The position numbers and the translations under genes were made by a program. The notes beneath the pieces were generated by a model that saw only the letters and a program-made list of their open reading frames with translations, made no database searches and was not told the origin of the DNA. Shown piece by piece: positions 51,424 through 59,857 of a DNA stretch of 64,000 nt; positions within the stretch are counted from its first letter, which is position 1; each line of letters opens with the position of its first letter. This stretch comes from Brevibacterium sp. 239c (GTDB taxonomy: Bacteria > Actinomycetota > Actinomycetes > Actinomycetales > Brevibacteriaceae): contig NZ_FXZH01000004.1 of NCBI RefSeq assembly GCF_900169365.1, positions 62,001-126,000 of the forward strand. Direction: 5' to 3'.

Positions 51424-52896
51424 TCACTGCAGCGAGGACGTCAGACGCATCACGGACTCCAGGTAGCGGCGGATCAGCGGCCGCTGCTCCCATTCTCCGA
51501 GGGAGAGCTCGCTGCTTTCGCGCTGGTAATCTACGACCACCTCGGCGATGTCATCGACCAGGTCTCCACCGGTCGCCAGCAGGCTGATCTCGTAGTTGAG
51601 GCCGAAGGAGCGCATGTCCAGGTTCGAGGACCCCATGACCGCGTACTCGTCATCGACGATGAGGCACTTCGTGTGCAGGACCTGGGGCTTCGGGTAGCGG
51701 AAGATCCGCACGCCGACCTCGAGCAGCGAGCGGTAGTAGGAGGACTGGGCGAGGTCGACCATGAATTGGTCGGCCTGTTCGCTGACATAGAGTTCGACGT
51801 TGACTCCGCGCTCGGCGGCGGTGACAACGGCGGCCAGAAGGGACTCGTCGGGAACGAAGTACGGGCTGACGATCACCAGTCGCTTCTGCGCCAGGTACAT
51901 CAGCGAGGTGAAGACCTTGAGGTTGGGTTCGGTGGTGAACCCGGGACCAGAGGGCACGAGCTGCATGGCACTCGTCTGACCGCCCACACCGGGCTCGTAG
52001 GCGTCGCGATCATAGGCTCTGATCCCCAGAGACTCTCCGCATTCTGTGTACCAGTCGGTGGAGAATACAGCCTCGACCGCGGCGACGATGGGGCCGGAGA
52101 GTTCGACCATGATGTCGTGCCAGGCTCGACCGATCCTCACGTTCGCCTTCTTCAGGTACGAGGAGTCGATCATGTTCTGCGAACCCATCATCGCCTTCTT
52201 CCCGTCGACGACGAGGAGTTTGCGGTGATTGCGCAGGTCGATGCGGCGCAGCTTCCCGCGCCAGGGAATGAACGGAAGCATGAGGTGCCAGTCGATGCCG
52301 GCCTTGGTCAGTCGCTTGCCGAGGCGGTGGAATCCCGGATACTTGCGAGAACCGATGTGGTCGAAGAGGACCTTGACCTTCACACCTCGGTCCGCTGCGC
52401 GTTCGAGAGCATGGAAGAAGATGTCGGTCGTCCAGTCCCAGGCCATGATGTAGATCTCGACATGCACGTATTCGTGGGCTTCATCGACGAGAGCTGACAT
52501 TCGTTCGATGCTGGCCCTGTAATCGCTGGTGACGCCGTGGTTGTTGCCGGTGACCATCGGCAGGGCGGTGAGCCGGCGACCCAGTTGAGCAATCGAGACG
52601 AAGCCAGACGGGGCCTCAAGAGATGGCGGCACGTCGGGCAGATCGTCGGCGCCTTCGTGCATGAGCTCATCGGCTTGTGCCTGGATACGTGCCCGGCGCC
52701 GGTTGATATAGGGGCTGCCGAGCATGAGGAACAGCGGGATCCCGACGAGGGGGACGAACAGGATCAGCAGCAGCCAGGCCGAGGACGAGGACGGCCTGCG
52801 GTCCTCGGGGACGACGCCGACGGCGATGATCTTCACCGCATATTCGATGACGATCAGGCTCACGCCCAGGACCGACGTCACGACGCTGAGATCCAC
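51424..52896 (-). CDS. cls: Cardiolipin synthase, phospholipase-D type
   Basis: A 490-residue membrane enzyme that joins two phosphatidylglycerols. Two N-terminal helices form a PLDc_N module (VLGVSLIVIEYAVKIIAVG and SAWLLLILFVPLVGIPLFLML). The two catalytic HKD motifs are HRKLLVVDGKKAMMGSQN and HTKCLIVDDEYAVMGSSN. It starts at GTG 52896 with GGAGGGG upstream. The gene is monocistronic between a hairpin at 52966 and the inverted repeat at 51255. Confidence 0.95.
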   Translation of the reverse strand: MDLSVVTSVLGVSLIVIEYAVKIIAVGVVPEDRRPSSSSAWLLLILFVPLVGIPLFLMLGSPYINRRRARIQAQADELMHEGADDLPDVPPSLEAPSGFVSIAQLGRRLTALPMVTGNNHGVTSDYRASIERMSALVDEAHEYVHVEIYIMAWDWTTDIFFHALERAADRGVKVKVLFDHIGSRKYPGFHRLGKRLTKAGIDWHLMLPFIPWRGKLRRIDLRNHRKLLVVDGKKAMMGSQNMIDSSYLKKANVRIGRAWHDIMVELSGPIVAAVEAVFSTDWYTECGESLGIRAYDRDAYEPGVGGQTSAMQLVPSGPGFTTEPNLKVFTSLMYLAQKRLVIVSPYFVPDESLLAAVVTAAERGVNVELYVSEQADQFMVDLAQSSYYRSLLEVGVRIFRYPKPQVLHTKCLIVDDEYAVMGSSNLDMRSFGLNYEISLLATGGDLVDDIAEVVVDYQRESSELSLGEWEQRPLIRRYLESVMRLTSSLQ

Positions 52897-52965
52897 AAAT
52901 CCCCTCCTTCTCCTCGGATTTTCCTCTGCCCCACACTAACGGAGCCGCGAACCAACAGATGACAG

Positions 52966-53029
52966 CACCGCCCGCCGAGGTGGCCCGGCACGTCCGTACG
53001 GAAGCGCGGGACCACCTCGGCGGGCGGTG
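52966..53029. terminator. Long hairpin downstream of the acyl-CoA operon
   Basis: Eighteen-bp perfect arms (52966-52983 and 53012-53029) enclose a 28-nt loop with an inner TCCGTACGGA. Each arm contains one copy of the 11-mer CGCCGAGGTGG, in opposite orientation. It lies 21 bp after the acyl-CoA dehydrogenase stop and upstream of cls, so it probably ends the acc operon; there is no T-tract. Confidence 0.7.
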
Positions 53030-53049
53030 TGAAGTGTTGTCTCTGCTGC

Positions 53050-54222
53050 TCAGATACCGAGTTCGCGGGCGATGAGCATGAGCTGAACCTCGGTGGTGCC
53101 CTCCCCGACTTCGAGGATCTTCGAGTCGCGGTAGTGGCGAGCGACAAGGTATTCGTTCATGAAGCCGTAGCCGCCGTGGATCTGGGTGGCGTCGCGGGCG
53201 TTGTCCATCGCTGCCTCACCGGCGACCATCTTCGCAATCGCGGCTTCCTTTTTGAACGGCATCCCGGCGAGCATGCGCGAGGCGGCCAGGTAGTAGGCGG
53301 CACGGGCGGCGACCACGCGGGCCTCCATGCGGGCGATCTTGAAGGAGATGCCCTGGAAGTCAGAGATCGGCTGACCGAAGGCCTGACGTTCCTTGGCGTA
53401 CTTCACGGATTCGTCCACGCAGCCCTGCGCGGCACCGACCGAGAGGGCGCCCACGGCGATGCGTCCCTCATCGAGGATGCGCAGGAAGTTCGCGTAGCCG
53501 CGGCCGCGCTCACCCAGCAGGTTCTCTTCTGGAACCTGCACATTGTCGAAGGTCAGCGGGTGTGTGTCCGAGGAGTTCCAGCCGACCTTGTCATAGGCCG
53601 GTTCGGCGGTGAAGCCAGGTGTTCCTGTGGGAATCATGATGGTCGAGATCTCGGGGACCTCACGGCCGGACTTCGAGGTCCGGGTTCCTGTCACCGCGGT
53701 GGCCGTGACCAGGCGGGTGATGTCGGTGCCAGAGTTCGTGATGAAGCACTTGCCGCCGTTGACGGTCCAGGTGCCGTTCTCGAGTGTGGCCCTGGTCCGC
53801 GTGCCGCCGGCGTCCGAGCCAGCTTCGGGTTCGGTCAGGCCGAAGGCACCCAGCCCGGAGGCGTCGGTGAGTTTGGGCAGCCATTCGCGCTTCTGCTCTT
53901 CGGTGCCGAAGCGGTAGATCGGCATGGCACCCAAAGAGACGCCGGCCTCCAAAGTGATGGCCAGCGACTGGTTGACGCGGCCGATCTCCTCGATGGCCAG
54001 GCACAGGGCGAAATAGTCCCCGCCCATGCCGCCGTACTCTTCGTCGAAGGGCAGGCCGAAGAGGCCCATCTCGCCCATCTTCGCTACCAGGTCGTAGGGG
54101 AACTCGTGCTTGGCGTCGAGTTCGGCGGAGACCGGTGCGACCTCTTCGTCGGCGAACTTCGCGACGCCCTGGCGCAGGTCCTCGTATTCTTCGGGCAGCA
54201 TGCCCGGAACGAAAGCTGTCAT
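53050..54222 (-). CDS. Acyl-CoA dehydrogenase (FadE19/isovaleryl-CoA type)
   Basis: A 390-residue FAD flavoprotein. It has the FAD/substrate signature GAFGLTEPEAGSDAGGTRT, the strand GGKCFITNSGTDITRL, and the C-terminal QIHGGYGFMNEYLVARHYRDSKILEVGEGTTEVQLMLIARELG typical of bacterial short/branched-chain enzymes. It sits downstream of AccD1-AccA1, the order of mycobacterial fadE19-accA1-accD1, so isovaleryl-CoA (leucine) is the likely substrate. ATG 54222 follows GGAGG at 5 nt. Confidence 0.9.
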   Translation of the reverse strand: MTAFVPGMLPEEYEDLRQGVAKFADEEVAPVSAELDAKHEFPYDLVAKMGEMGLFGLPFDEEYGGMGGDYFALCLAIEEIGRVNQSLAITLEAGVSLGAMPIYRFGTEEQKREWLPKLTDASGLGAFGLTEPEAGSDAGGTRTRATLENGTWTVNGGKCFITNSGTDITRLVTATAVTGTRTSKSGREVPEISTIMIPTGTPGFTAEPAYDKVGWNSSDTHPLTFDNVQVPEENLLGERGRGYANFLRILDEGRIAVGALSVGAAQGCVDESVKYAKERQAFGQPISDFQGISFKIARMEARVVAARAAYYLAASRMLAGMPFKKEAAIAKMVAGEAAMDNARDATQIHGGYGFMNEYLVARHYRDSKILEVGEGTTEVQLMLIARELGI

Positions 54223-54283
54223 GATTTCCTCCCCGCTCAATGCGTGGTCAGTGGATTTCTTGTGGTCAATGAGTTTGTTGTGA

Positions 54284-56356
54284 TCAGTTGGCTGCTGGTG
54301 CGGCGGCTACGTCGTCGCTTGCGTCGGCGGCCTCCGCTGCGGCTTCGTCGACGACGGTGGCGAGCACCTCGTCGAGTCCGACCTGGGCGCCTTGGACCGC
54401 GGTGACGGTGACGCTTCCGGTCGCCGGTGCGGTGAGCACGTGCTCCATCTTCATCGCCTCGACGACGACGATCGGATCGCCCTGTTCGACGTGGTCTCCG
54501 GACTCGACCTTGACTTCGACGACAGATCCGGGCATCGGGGCAAGCACCTCGGCGCCGTCGAGACCCGGGGTCAGGGACGTGTCGGACTGGGTGCGGGTGA
54601 ACGCGTAGACGCCGCGGTCGCTGCTGACCCAGATGCTGCGGTCCCGAGCATCGGAGAACACGCGGGCCGTGTACTGGGTATCGGCGACGCGAACATGCCA
54701 CAGGCCGCTGTCATCGACAGTGACATCATCGGCGACTGCTTCGACCTTGAAGACATCGCCCCCGAAGTTCAGCTCCACGACAGGACGGAAGTCCGGACGT
54801 GAGGTTCGCCAGGCAGTAGGTCTCCCCCACGCCGAGGCTGGTGCCGGGTTTCCTGCTGTCGCTGGGTTTCCGGCAGTGCCCGACAGGTCAGGCTTCGTGA
54901 TCGCTCCGGTGAGGTCGGTACCTGCACGGCCCGCCGTGACGAGCACCGCGGCGGCAGCAATCTCCCGGTCGATCACGGTCGCTGTGTGGGCCAGCTGATC
55001 CTCGTCGAGGTTGTCGATGAGTGAGGTGTCGAGGTCACCGGAGACCACCGCGTCGAGGCCCAGCAGTGTGCGCAGAAAGTCGATGTTCGTCACGATTCCC
55101 GGTACTGCTGAGGCGGCGAGTGCCGAATCGAGACGAGCGATCGCGGCAGTCCGGTCCGGAGCGTGGACGATGAGTTTGGCGATCATCGGGTCGTAGTCCG
55201 AGGCGATGGTCTGCCCGGCGTCGAGGCCGGAGTCGACGCGAATGCCCTCTCCTTCGGGGAAGACGACGTCGAGCGCCCGTCCGCCCGTGGGCAGGAATCC
55301 GCGCGAGGGGTCTTCGGCGTAGATGCGGGCCTCGATCGAGTGGCCGGTCATCGTGATGTCGTCCTGGACCAGCGGCAGTTCCTCACCGGCACCCACGCGC
55401 AGCTGGAGTTCGACGAGATCGACTCCGGTGACTTCCTCGGTGACCGGGTGCTCGACCTGCAGGCGGGTATTCATCTCCATGAAGAAGAACTCGTCGGGGC
55501 GGTCGGCGCCGACGATGAATTCGACAGTGCCTGCCCCGCAGTAGCCCACGGACTTCGCAGTCTCACAGGCTGCCTGCCCGATCCGGTCCCGGGTCGCCTC
55601 GTCGAGCAGTGCCGAAGGAGCCTCCTCGATGACCTTCTGGTGGCGGCGCTGCAGTGAGCACTCACGTTCGCCGAGGTGGATGACGTTGCCGTGGGCGTCG
55701 GCCATGATCTGGACTTCGATGTGTCGCGGAGTGGCGACGAGGCGTTCGAGGAACAGCGTGTCGTCGCCGAAGGAGCTCGCGGCCTCACGGCGGGCGGTAT
55801 CCAATGCTGCGGGCAACTCGGAGGGCTCGAAGACCGCGTGCATGCCCTTACCACCACCACCGGCGGAGGGTTTGATGAGCACCGGGAAGCCGATGTCTTC
55901 GGCAGCGGTGATCAGCGACTCCTTGGACATGGCTGCGTCTTTGGTGCCGGGCACCAACGGCACACCGCGCTGGGAGACCGCGTTCTTGGCGGTGATCTTG
56001 TCGCCCATAGTGCGGATCGCCTCGGCGCCGGGACCGAGGAACACGATTCCTTCCGTCTCGCAGGCAGCGGAGAAGTCCGCGTTCTCGGACAGGAATCCGT
56101 AGCCGGGGTGGATCGCCTCAGCGCCGGTGGCGTTGGCCGCGGCGATGACCTTATCGATGCGCAGATAGGACTCGGAGGCTTGGGCGGGGCCAAGGTGCAC
56201 TGCGGTGTCGGCGGCCTTGACGTGAGCGGCGTGGGCGTCGGCGTCGGAGTAGACGGCGACTGTCCTGATGCCCAGTCGGCGACAGGTGCGGATGACGCGC
56301 AGGGCGATTTCGCCGCGGTTGGCGATGAGTACGGTATTGAACATGGATGAGCTCAC
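54284..56356 (-). CDS. accA1: Acyl-CoA carboxylase alpha subunit (biotin carboxylase/BCCP), methylcrotonyl type
   Basis: A 690-residue protein with biotin carboxylase at residues 5-450 ([23 protein letters not shown]-grasp [25 protein letters not shown]), a middle region, and a C-terminal biotinyl domain whose biotinylated Lys lies in [14 protein letters not shown] 56356 overlaps the accD1 stop by GTGA; ATG 56344 is closer to family starts. With AccD1 and the acyl-CoA dehydrogenase it probably carboxylates 3-methylcrotonyl-CoA in leucine breakdown. Confidence 0.92.
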   Translation of the reverse strand: MSSSMFNTVLIANRGEIALRVIRTCRRLGIRTVAVYSDADAHAAHVKAADTAVHLGPAQASESYLRIDKVIAAANATGAEAIHPGYGFLSENADFSAACETEGIVFLGPGAEAIRTMGDKITAKNAVSQRGVPLVPGTKDAAMSKESLITAAEDIGFPVLIKPSAGGGGKGMHAVFEPSELPAALDTARREAASSFGDDTLFLERLVATPRHIEVQIMADAHGNVIHLGERECSLQRRHQKVIEEAPSALLDEATRDRIGQAACETAKSVGYCGAGTVEFIVGADRPDEFFFMEMNTRLQVEHPVTEEVTGVDLVELQLRVGAGEELPLVQDDITMTGHSIEARIYAEDPSRGFLPTGGRALDVVFPEGEGIRVDSGLDAGQTIASDYDPMIAKLIVHAPDRTAAIARLDSALAASAVPGIVTNIDFLRTLLGLDAVVSGDLDTSLIDNLDEDQLAHTATVIDREIAAAAVLVTAGRAGTDLTGAITKPDLSGTAGNPATAGNPAPASAWGRPTAWRTSRPDFRPVVELNFGGDVFKVEAVADDVTVDDSGLWHVRVADTQYTARVFSDARDRSIWVSSDRGVYAFTRTQSDTSLTPGLDGAEVLAPMPGSVVEVKVESGDHVEQGDPIVVVEAMKMEHVLTAPATGSVTVTAVQGAQVGLDEVLATVVDEAAAEAADASDDVAAAPAAN

Positions 56357-57966
56357 ATTCTGAAAACGCCGTAGCCGCTGGCGTTCAGCGGGCGTTCCAT
56401 AGGTCCGAAGCGGGCGAGTTCGAGGGCCAGGGACAGAACCTGGCGAGTGTCGGTGGGTTCGATGATTCCGTCGTCCCAGAGCCTGGCCGTGGAGTAGTAC
56501 GGGTTGCCCTGGGCTTCGTACTGGTCACGCACGGGCTGCTTGAACGTGTCCTCGTCCTCGGCACTCCAGGTTTCGCCGCGGGCTTCGATCTGATCGCGTT
56601 TGACCGTCGAGAGCACGCTGGCGGCCTGCTCTCCGCCCATCACGGAGATGCGGGCGTTGGGCCACATCCACAGGAAGCGGGGTGAGTAGGCGCGGCCGCA
56701 CATCGAGTAGTTGCCGGCGCCGAAGGAGCCGCCGATTACCACGGTGAACTTGGGTACGCGGGCGGTGGCGACGGCGTTGACCATCTTCGCTCCGTGCTTG
56801 GCGATGCCTCCCGCTTCGTAGTCTCGTCCGACCATGAAGCCGGAGATGTTCTGCAGGAAGATCAGGGGCACGCTGCGCTGGTCGCAGAGTTCGATGAAGT
56901 GGGCGCCCTTCTGCGCGGATTCGCCGAAGAGGATGCCGTTGTTCGCCACGATTCCCACGGGGTGGCCGTCGAGGTGAGCAAAGCCGGTGATGAGGCTGGT
57001 GCCGTATTCGGCCTTGAACTCGTGGAATTCGGAACCATCGACGAGGCGGGCGATGACCTCGTGGACATCGTAGGGAGTCCTCGAGTCGACGGGCACCACC
57101 GAGGTGAGTTCCTCGGGTGAGTGCAGCGGTTCCCGAGCTGCGACGACGTCCCAGTTGGCCTGGGCCTTCGGCCCCAGTGTGGAGACGACGTCGCGCATGA
57201 TCTCCAGGGCGTGGGAGTCATTGGCCGCGAGGTAGTCGGTGACTCCGGAGACACGGGAGTGCAGGGCTCCGCCGCCGAGGTCCTCTGCGCTGACTTCCTC
57301 GCCTGTTGCGGCCTTGACCAGGGGTGGGCCGCCGAGGAAGATTGTGCCCTGTTCACTCACTATGATCGACTCATCGGCCATGGCGGGAACGTAGGCGCCT
57401 CCGGCGGTGCAGGAGCCCAGCACCGCTGCCAGCTGCGGGATGCCAGCGGCTGAGAGTGTGGCCTGGTTGAAGAAGATGCGGCCGAAGTGCTCACGGTCGG
57501 GGAAGACATCGTCCTGGTTGGGCAGGTTGGCGCCTCCCGAGTCGACGAGGTAGATGCAGGGAAGACTGTTCTCCTTCGCGACCTCCTGGGCGCGCAGATG
57601 CTTCTTCACCGTGACGGGGTAGTAGGTGCCGCCCTTGACGGTGGCGTCGTTGGCCACGATCACGCATTCGCGTCCGTTGACTCGTCCGATTCCGGTGATG
57701 ATTCCGGCACCGGGGCTGGCATCGTCGTACATGCCGTTGGCCGCCAGTGGGGACATTTCGAGGAACGGGGTTCCGGGGTCGAGCAGATGTTCCACACGGT
57801 CCCGAGGCAGCAGTTTCCCGCGGTCGATGTGTCGTTGCCTGGACTTCTCGGAACCGCCCTGCGCGGTGGCCGCGATGCGTTCCCGGAGTTCAGCGATGAG
57901 TTCGGCATGGGCGTCGGCGTTGACCTGCCCCGTTGCCGGACTGACCGCAGTTCCCACTGCTCTCAT
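56353..57966 (-). CDS. accD1: Acyl-CoA carboxylase beta subunit (carboxyltransferase), methylcrotonyl type
   Basis: A 537-residue carboxyltransferase. It contains the biotin-site and acyl-CoA-site crotonase-like halves: [29 protein letters not shown] is diagnostic for methylcrotonyl-CoA carboxylase rather than propionyl-CoA carboxylase, followed by [19 protein letters not shown] and the second half with [20 protein letters not shown] and [35 protein letters not shown]. The start follows GAGG. The promoter region with an operator lies upstream. Confidence 0.93.
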   Translation of the reverse strand: MRAVGTAVSPATGQVNADAHAELIAELRERIAATAQGGSEKSRQRHIDRGKLLPRDRVEHLLDPGTPFLEMSPLAANGMYDDASPGAGIITGIGRVNGRECVIVANDATVKGGTYYPVTVKKHLRAQEVAKENSLPCIYLVDSGGANLPNQDDVFPDREHFGRIFFNQATLSAAGIPQLAAVLGSCTAGGAYVPAMADESIIVSEQGTIFLGGPPLVKAATGEEVSAEDLGGGALHSRVSGVTDYLAANDSHALEIMRDVVSTLGPKAQANWDVVAAREPLHSPEELTSVVPVDSRTPYDVHEVIARLVDGSEFHEFKAEYGTSLITGFAHLDGHPVGIVANNGILFGESAQKGAHFIELCDQRSVPLIFLQNISGFMVGRDYEAGGIAKHGAKMVNAVATARVPKFTVVIGGSFGAGNYSMCGRAYSPRFLWMWPNARISVMGGEQAASVLSTVKRDQIEARGETWSAEDEDTFKQPVRDQYEAQGNPYYSTARLWDDGIIEPTDTRQVLSLALELARFGPMERPLNASGYGVFRM

Positions 57967-57979
57967 TCCATCCTCATTT

Positions 57980-58010
57980 CAGTTAATAACTGTTAACTGA
58001 CTGCTATGAT
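57980..58010. promoter_or_regulatory. Operator and promoter between accD1 and the TetR gene
   Basis: CAGTTAA (57980-57986) and TTAACTG (57993-57999) form a 20-bp inverted repeat 13 bp upstream of accD1. TATGAT (58005-58010) is a good -10 for the divergent TetR gene. One repressor dimer could control both directions. Confidence 0.6.
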
Positions 58011-58113
58011 ACTGCTCAACGGCTTTTGTGACAACGGGCACGGTGGAATACCGAGTCCATGGTCTAGAGCGGAATACGAAGATCTCGAGCGGAATTCGAA
58101 GAAAGGAATTGGG

Positions 58114-58737
58114 GTGACGGACATGGCACCGAAGTCGGCGACACCCCGGGCAACCGGCACGTCACGGGCCGCTGCGAAGGCGGCGCGGCGTGAACAGCTG
58201 CTGTCGGTGGCGAAGAACCTCTATGCCCAACATGGCTTCCACGGAGTCCGTCTCGATGACCTGGGCAAGGGTGCAGGGATCTCCGCACCGGCGGTCTATC
58301 GTCATTTCGAGTCGAAAGAAGCTGTCCTCGAGGAACTCCTCGTCGGTATCTCTGACTATCTGAACTCAGGCGGGGACGCGATCATCACGCGCCACGACAA
58401 CGACGCGGCCGCCTCGGCGCTCATCGAGCTCATCGACTTCCATGTCGCCTTCGCGATGAGCGAGCCCGAGCTGATTCGCATTCAGGACCGTGACCTGGCG
58501 GCCTTGCCCGAGGCTTCTCGGCGCACCGTTCGTCGCCTGCAGAGAAGCTATGTCAGCCGCTGGGCCGAGGTCGTGGCGCGGGCCAATCCGGGATGGTCAC
58601 TCGATGCGGCGACCGTGCGCGTGCATGCGGTCTTCGGCATGATCAATTCGACCCCGTACCAAGCTAGGCGCTCAAGCGCCGAGGTGGTCGGGGTCGAATT
58701 GCGTGCCGCCGCTCAGGCTGCACTGGGGATCGGCTGA
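58114..58737 (+). CDS. TetR-family transcriptional regulator
   Basis: A 207-residue one-component repressor. The N-terminal HTH is RREQLLSVAKNLYAQHGFHGVRLDDLGKGAGISAPAVYRHFESKEAVLEEL; the C-terminal ligand domain is helical with no identifiable family signature. GTG 58114 is supported by AAAGGA 7 nt upstream; an ATG three codons later is possible, and an upstream frame start at 58006 is not. Divergent placement from accD1 suggests it controls the leucine-degradation operon, like the TetR gene beside accA1-accD1 in mycobacteria. Confidence 0.9.
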   Translation: MTDMAPKSATPRATGTSRAAAKAARREQLLSVAKNLYAQHGFHGVRLDDLGKGAGISAPAVYRHFESKEAVLEELLVGISDYLNSGGDAIITRHDNDAAASALIELIDFHVAFAMSEPELIRIQDRDLAALPEASRRTVRRLQRSYVSRWAEVVARANPGWSLDAATVRVHAVFGMINSTPYQARRSSAEVVGVELRAAAQAALGIG

Positions 58738-58756
58738 GCCTTCAGGCCATCCGACA

Positions 58757-59677
58757 TCAGGGGAGGATGACGAGCTTGCCTCGTGTGTGTCCTTCCGCGC
58801 TGCTGCGGAATGCTTCGGGCACCTGATCGAGGCTGAAGGTCTGGGCCACCTCCACTGTCAGCTCACCGGAGTCCGCGAGCTCGGCCACGCGCGCGGTCTG
58901 TGAACCGTAGGGGCGGACCCAGATGTAGCGTCCGCCGTGCTCGGCCACCGAGGGATCTGCGACGGAGGCATGTGTCCCACCGTCCTTCAGCACCGCGAGG
59001 GTGGTCTCGAGGACTTCTCCGACGAAGTCGACGACCCCATCGATTTCTCCGCCTGCGATCTCGAGGACGCGATCGCTCAACCCGTCTCCATAGGTGACCG
59101 GTTCGGCGCCGAGGGTGCGCAGGTAGTCGTGGTTGGCCTCCGAGGCGGTGCCGATGACTCGGGCGCCGAAGGATTTCGCGATCTGCACGGCGAAGCTACC
59201 CACTCCTCCGGAGGCTCCGTGGACGAGAACGGTTTTGCCGTTGATGTCACCCAGAGCTTCGAGGGTGCGCAGGGCGGTGCCGCCGGCCAAGGGCAGTCCA
59301 CCCGCCTGTTCCCAGCTGAGGCTCTTCGGCTTGGCGGTGACCGCGTGGACGGGGACCGCGACCTTCTCAGCGAATGTGCCGCCTCCGAGTACGTCCTTGC
59401 GGGCGTAGGCGATGACCTCATCGCCGATGGAGAATTCCGGGGTGTCGAAACCGAGTCCGATGACGACTCCGGCAACATCCCAGCCGGGGGTGACTGGGAA
59501 CTGGGTCGGCATGACCGGATCGAGGTGACCGCCGACGAGCTTCCAGTCGACCGGATTGACTCCCGCGGCGCGGACCTCGATGAGCACGGATGCCGGCGGA
59601 ACCTTCGGGTCTTCAACGTCGCGAACCGTGATGTCGCTGAAGTCATCGGTGTACTGGTCATAGACTGCTGCACGCAT
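58757..59677 (-). CDS. Zinc-type alcohol dehydrogenase superfamily, quinone oxidoreductase-like
   Basis: A 306-residue medium-chain reductase without zinc ligands. It starts MRAAVYDQYTDDFSDITVRDV, then AAGVNPVDWKLVGG, GWDVAGVVIGLG, and the NADPH Rossmann loop VLVHGASGGVGSFAVQIAKSFGARVIGTAS. Such proteins reduce quinones or enones with NADPH. ATG 59677 (AAGG 9 nt upstream) matches the family start; the frame extends to 59725. It converges on the TetR gene. Confidence 0.88.
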   Translation of the reverse strand: MRAAVYDQYTDDFSDITVRDVEDPKVPPASVLIEVRAAGVNPVDWKLVGGHLDPVMPTQFPVTPGWDVAGVVIGLGFDTPEFSIGDEVIAYARKDVLGGGTFAEKVAVPVHAVTAKPKSLSWEQAGGLPLAGGTALRTLEALGDINGKTVLVHGASGGVGSFAVQIAKSFGARVIGTASEANHDYLRTLGAEPVTYGDGLSDRVLEIAGGEIDGVVDFVGEVLETTLAVLKDGGTHASVADPSVAEHGGRYIWVRPYGSQTARVAELADSGELTVEVAQTFSLDQVPEAFRSSAEGHTRGKLVILP

Positions 59678-59779
59678 GTGTGAGGACCTTTCGAAGGGAC
59701 GACATGTCTTAGGCGTGGCCGTCACCGGCCTGCCACAAACAGAACACGATGACAGCGACTGCTATTCCTATAAGGTTCA

Positions 59780-59825
59780 ACGGCACTGGGCCGGGCCGGT
59801 TGATTCCGACCCGGCCCAGTGCCGT
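59780..59825. terminator. Strong hairpin downstream of fadB
   Basis: Sixteen-bp perfect arms (59780-59795 and 59810-59825) with a 14-nt loop lie 32 bp after the fadB stop. The T-tract on the minus strand is poor (TTGAACCTT). Confidence 0.65.
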
Positions 59826-59857
59826 GACTGTGTCAGCGGAGTGACCCGGTGACAGTC

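Noticed and set aside
51259..52497. 412-codon plus-strand frame
   Set aside because: It is antisense to cardiolipin synthase, which carries both HKD motifs.
53029..54405. 458-codon plus-strand frame
   Set aside because: It is antisense to the acyl-CoA dehydrogenase and ends in an Arg-rich stretch caused by the accA1 3' end.
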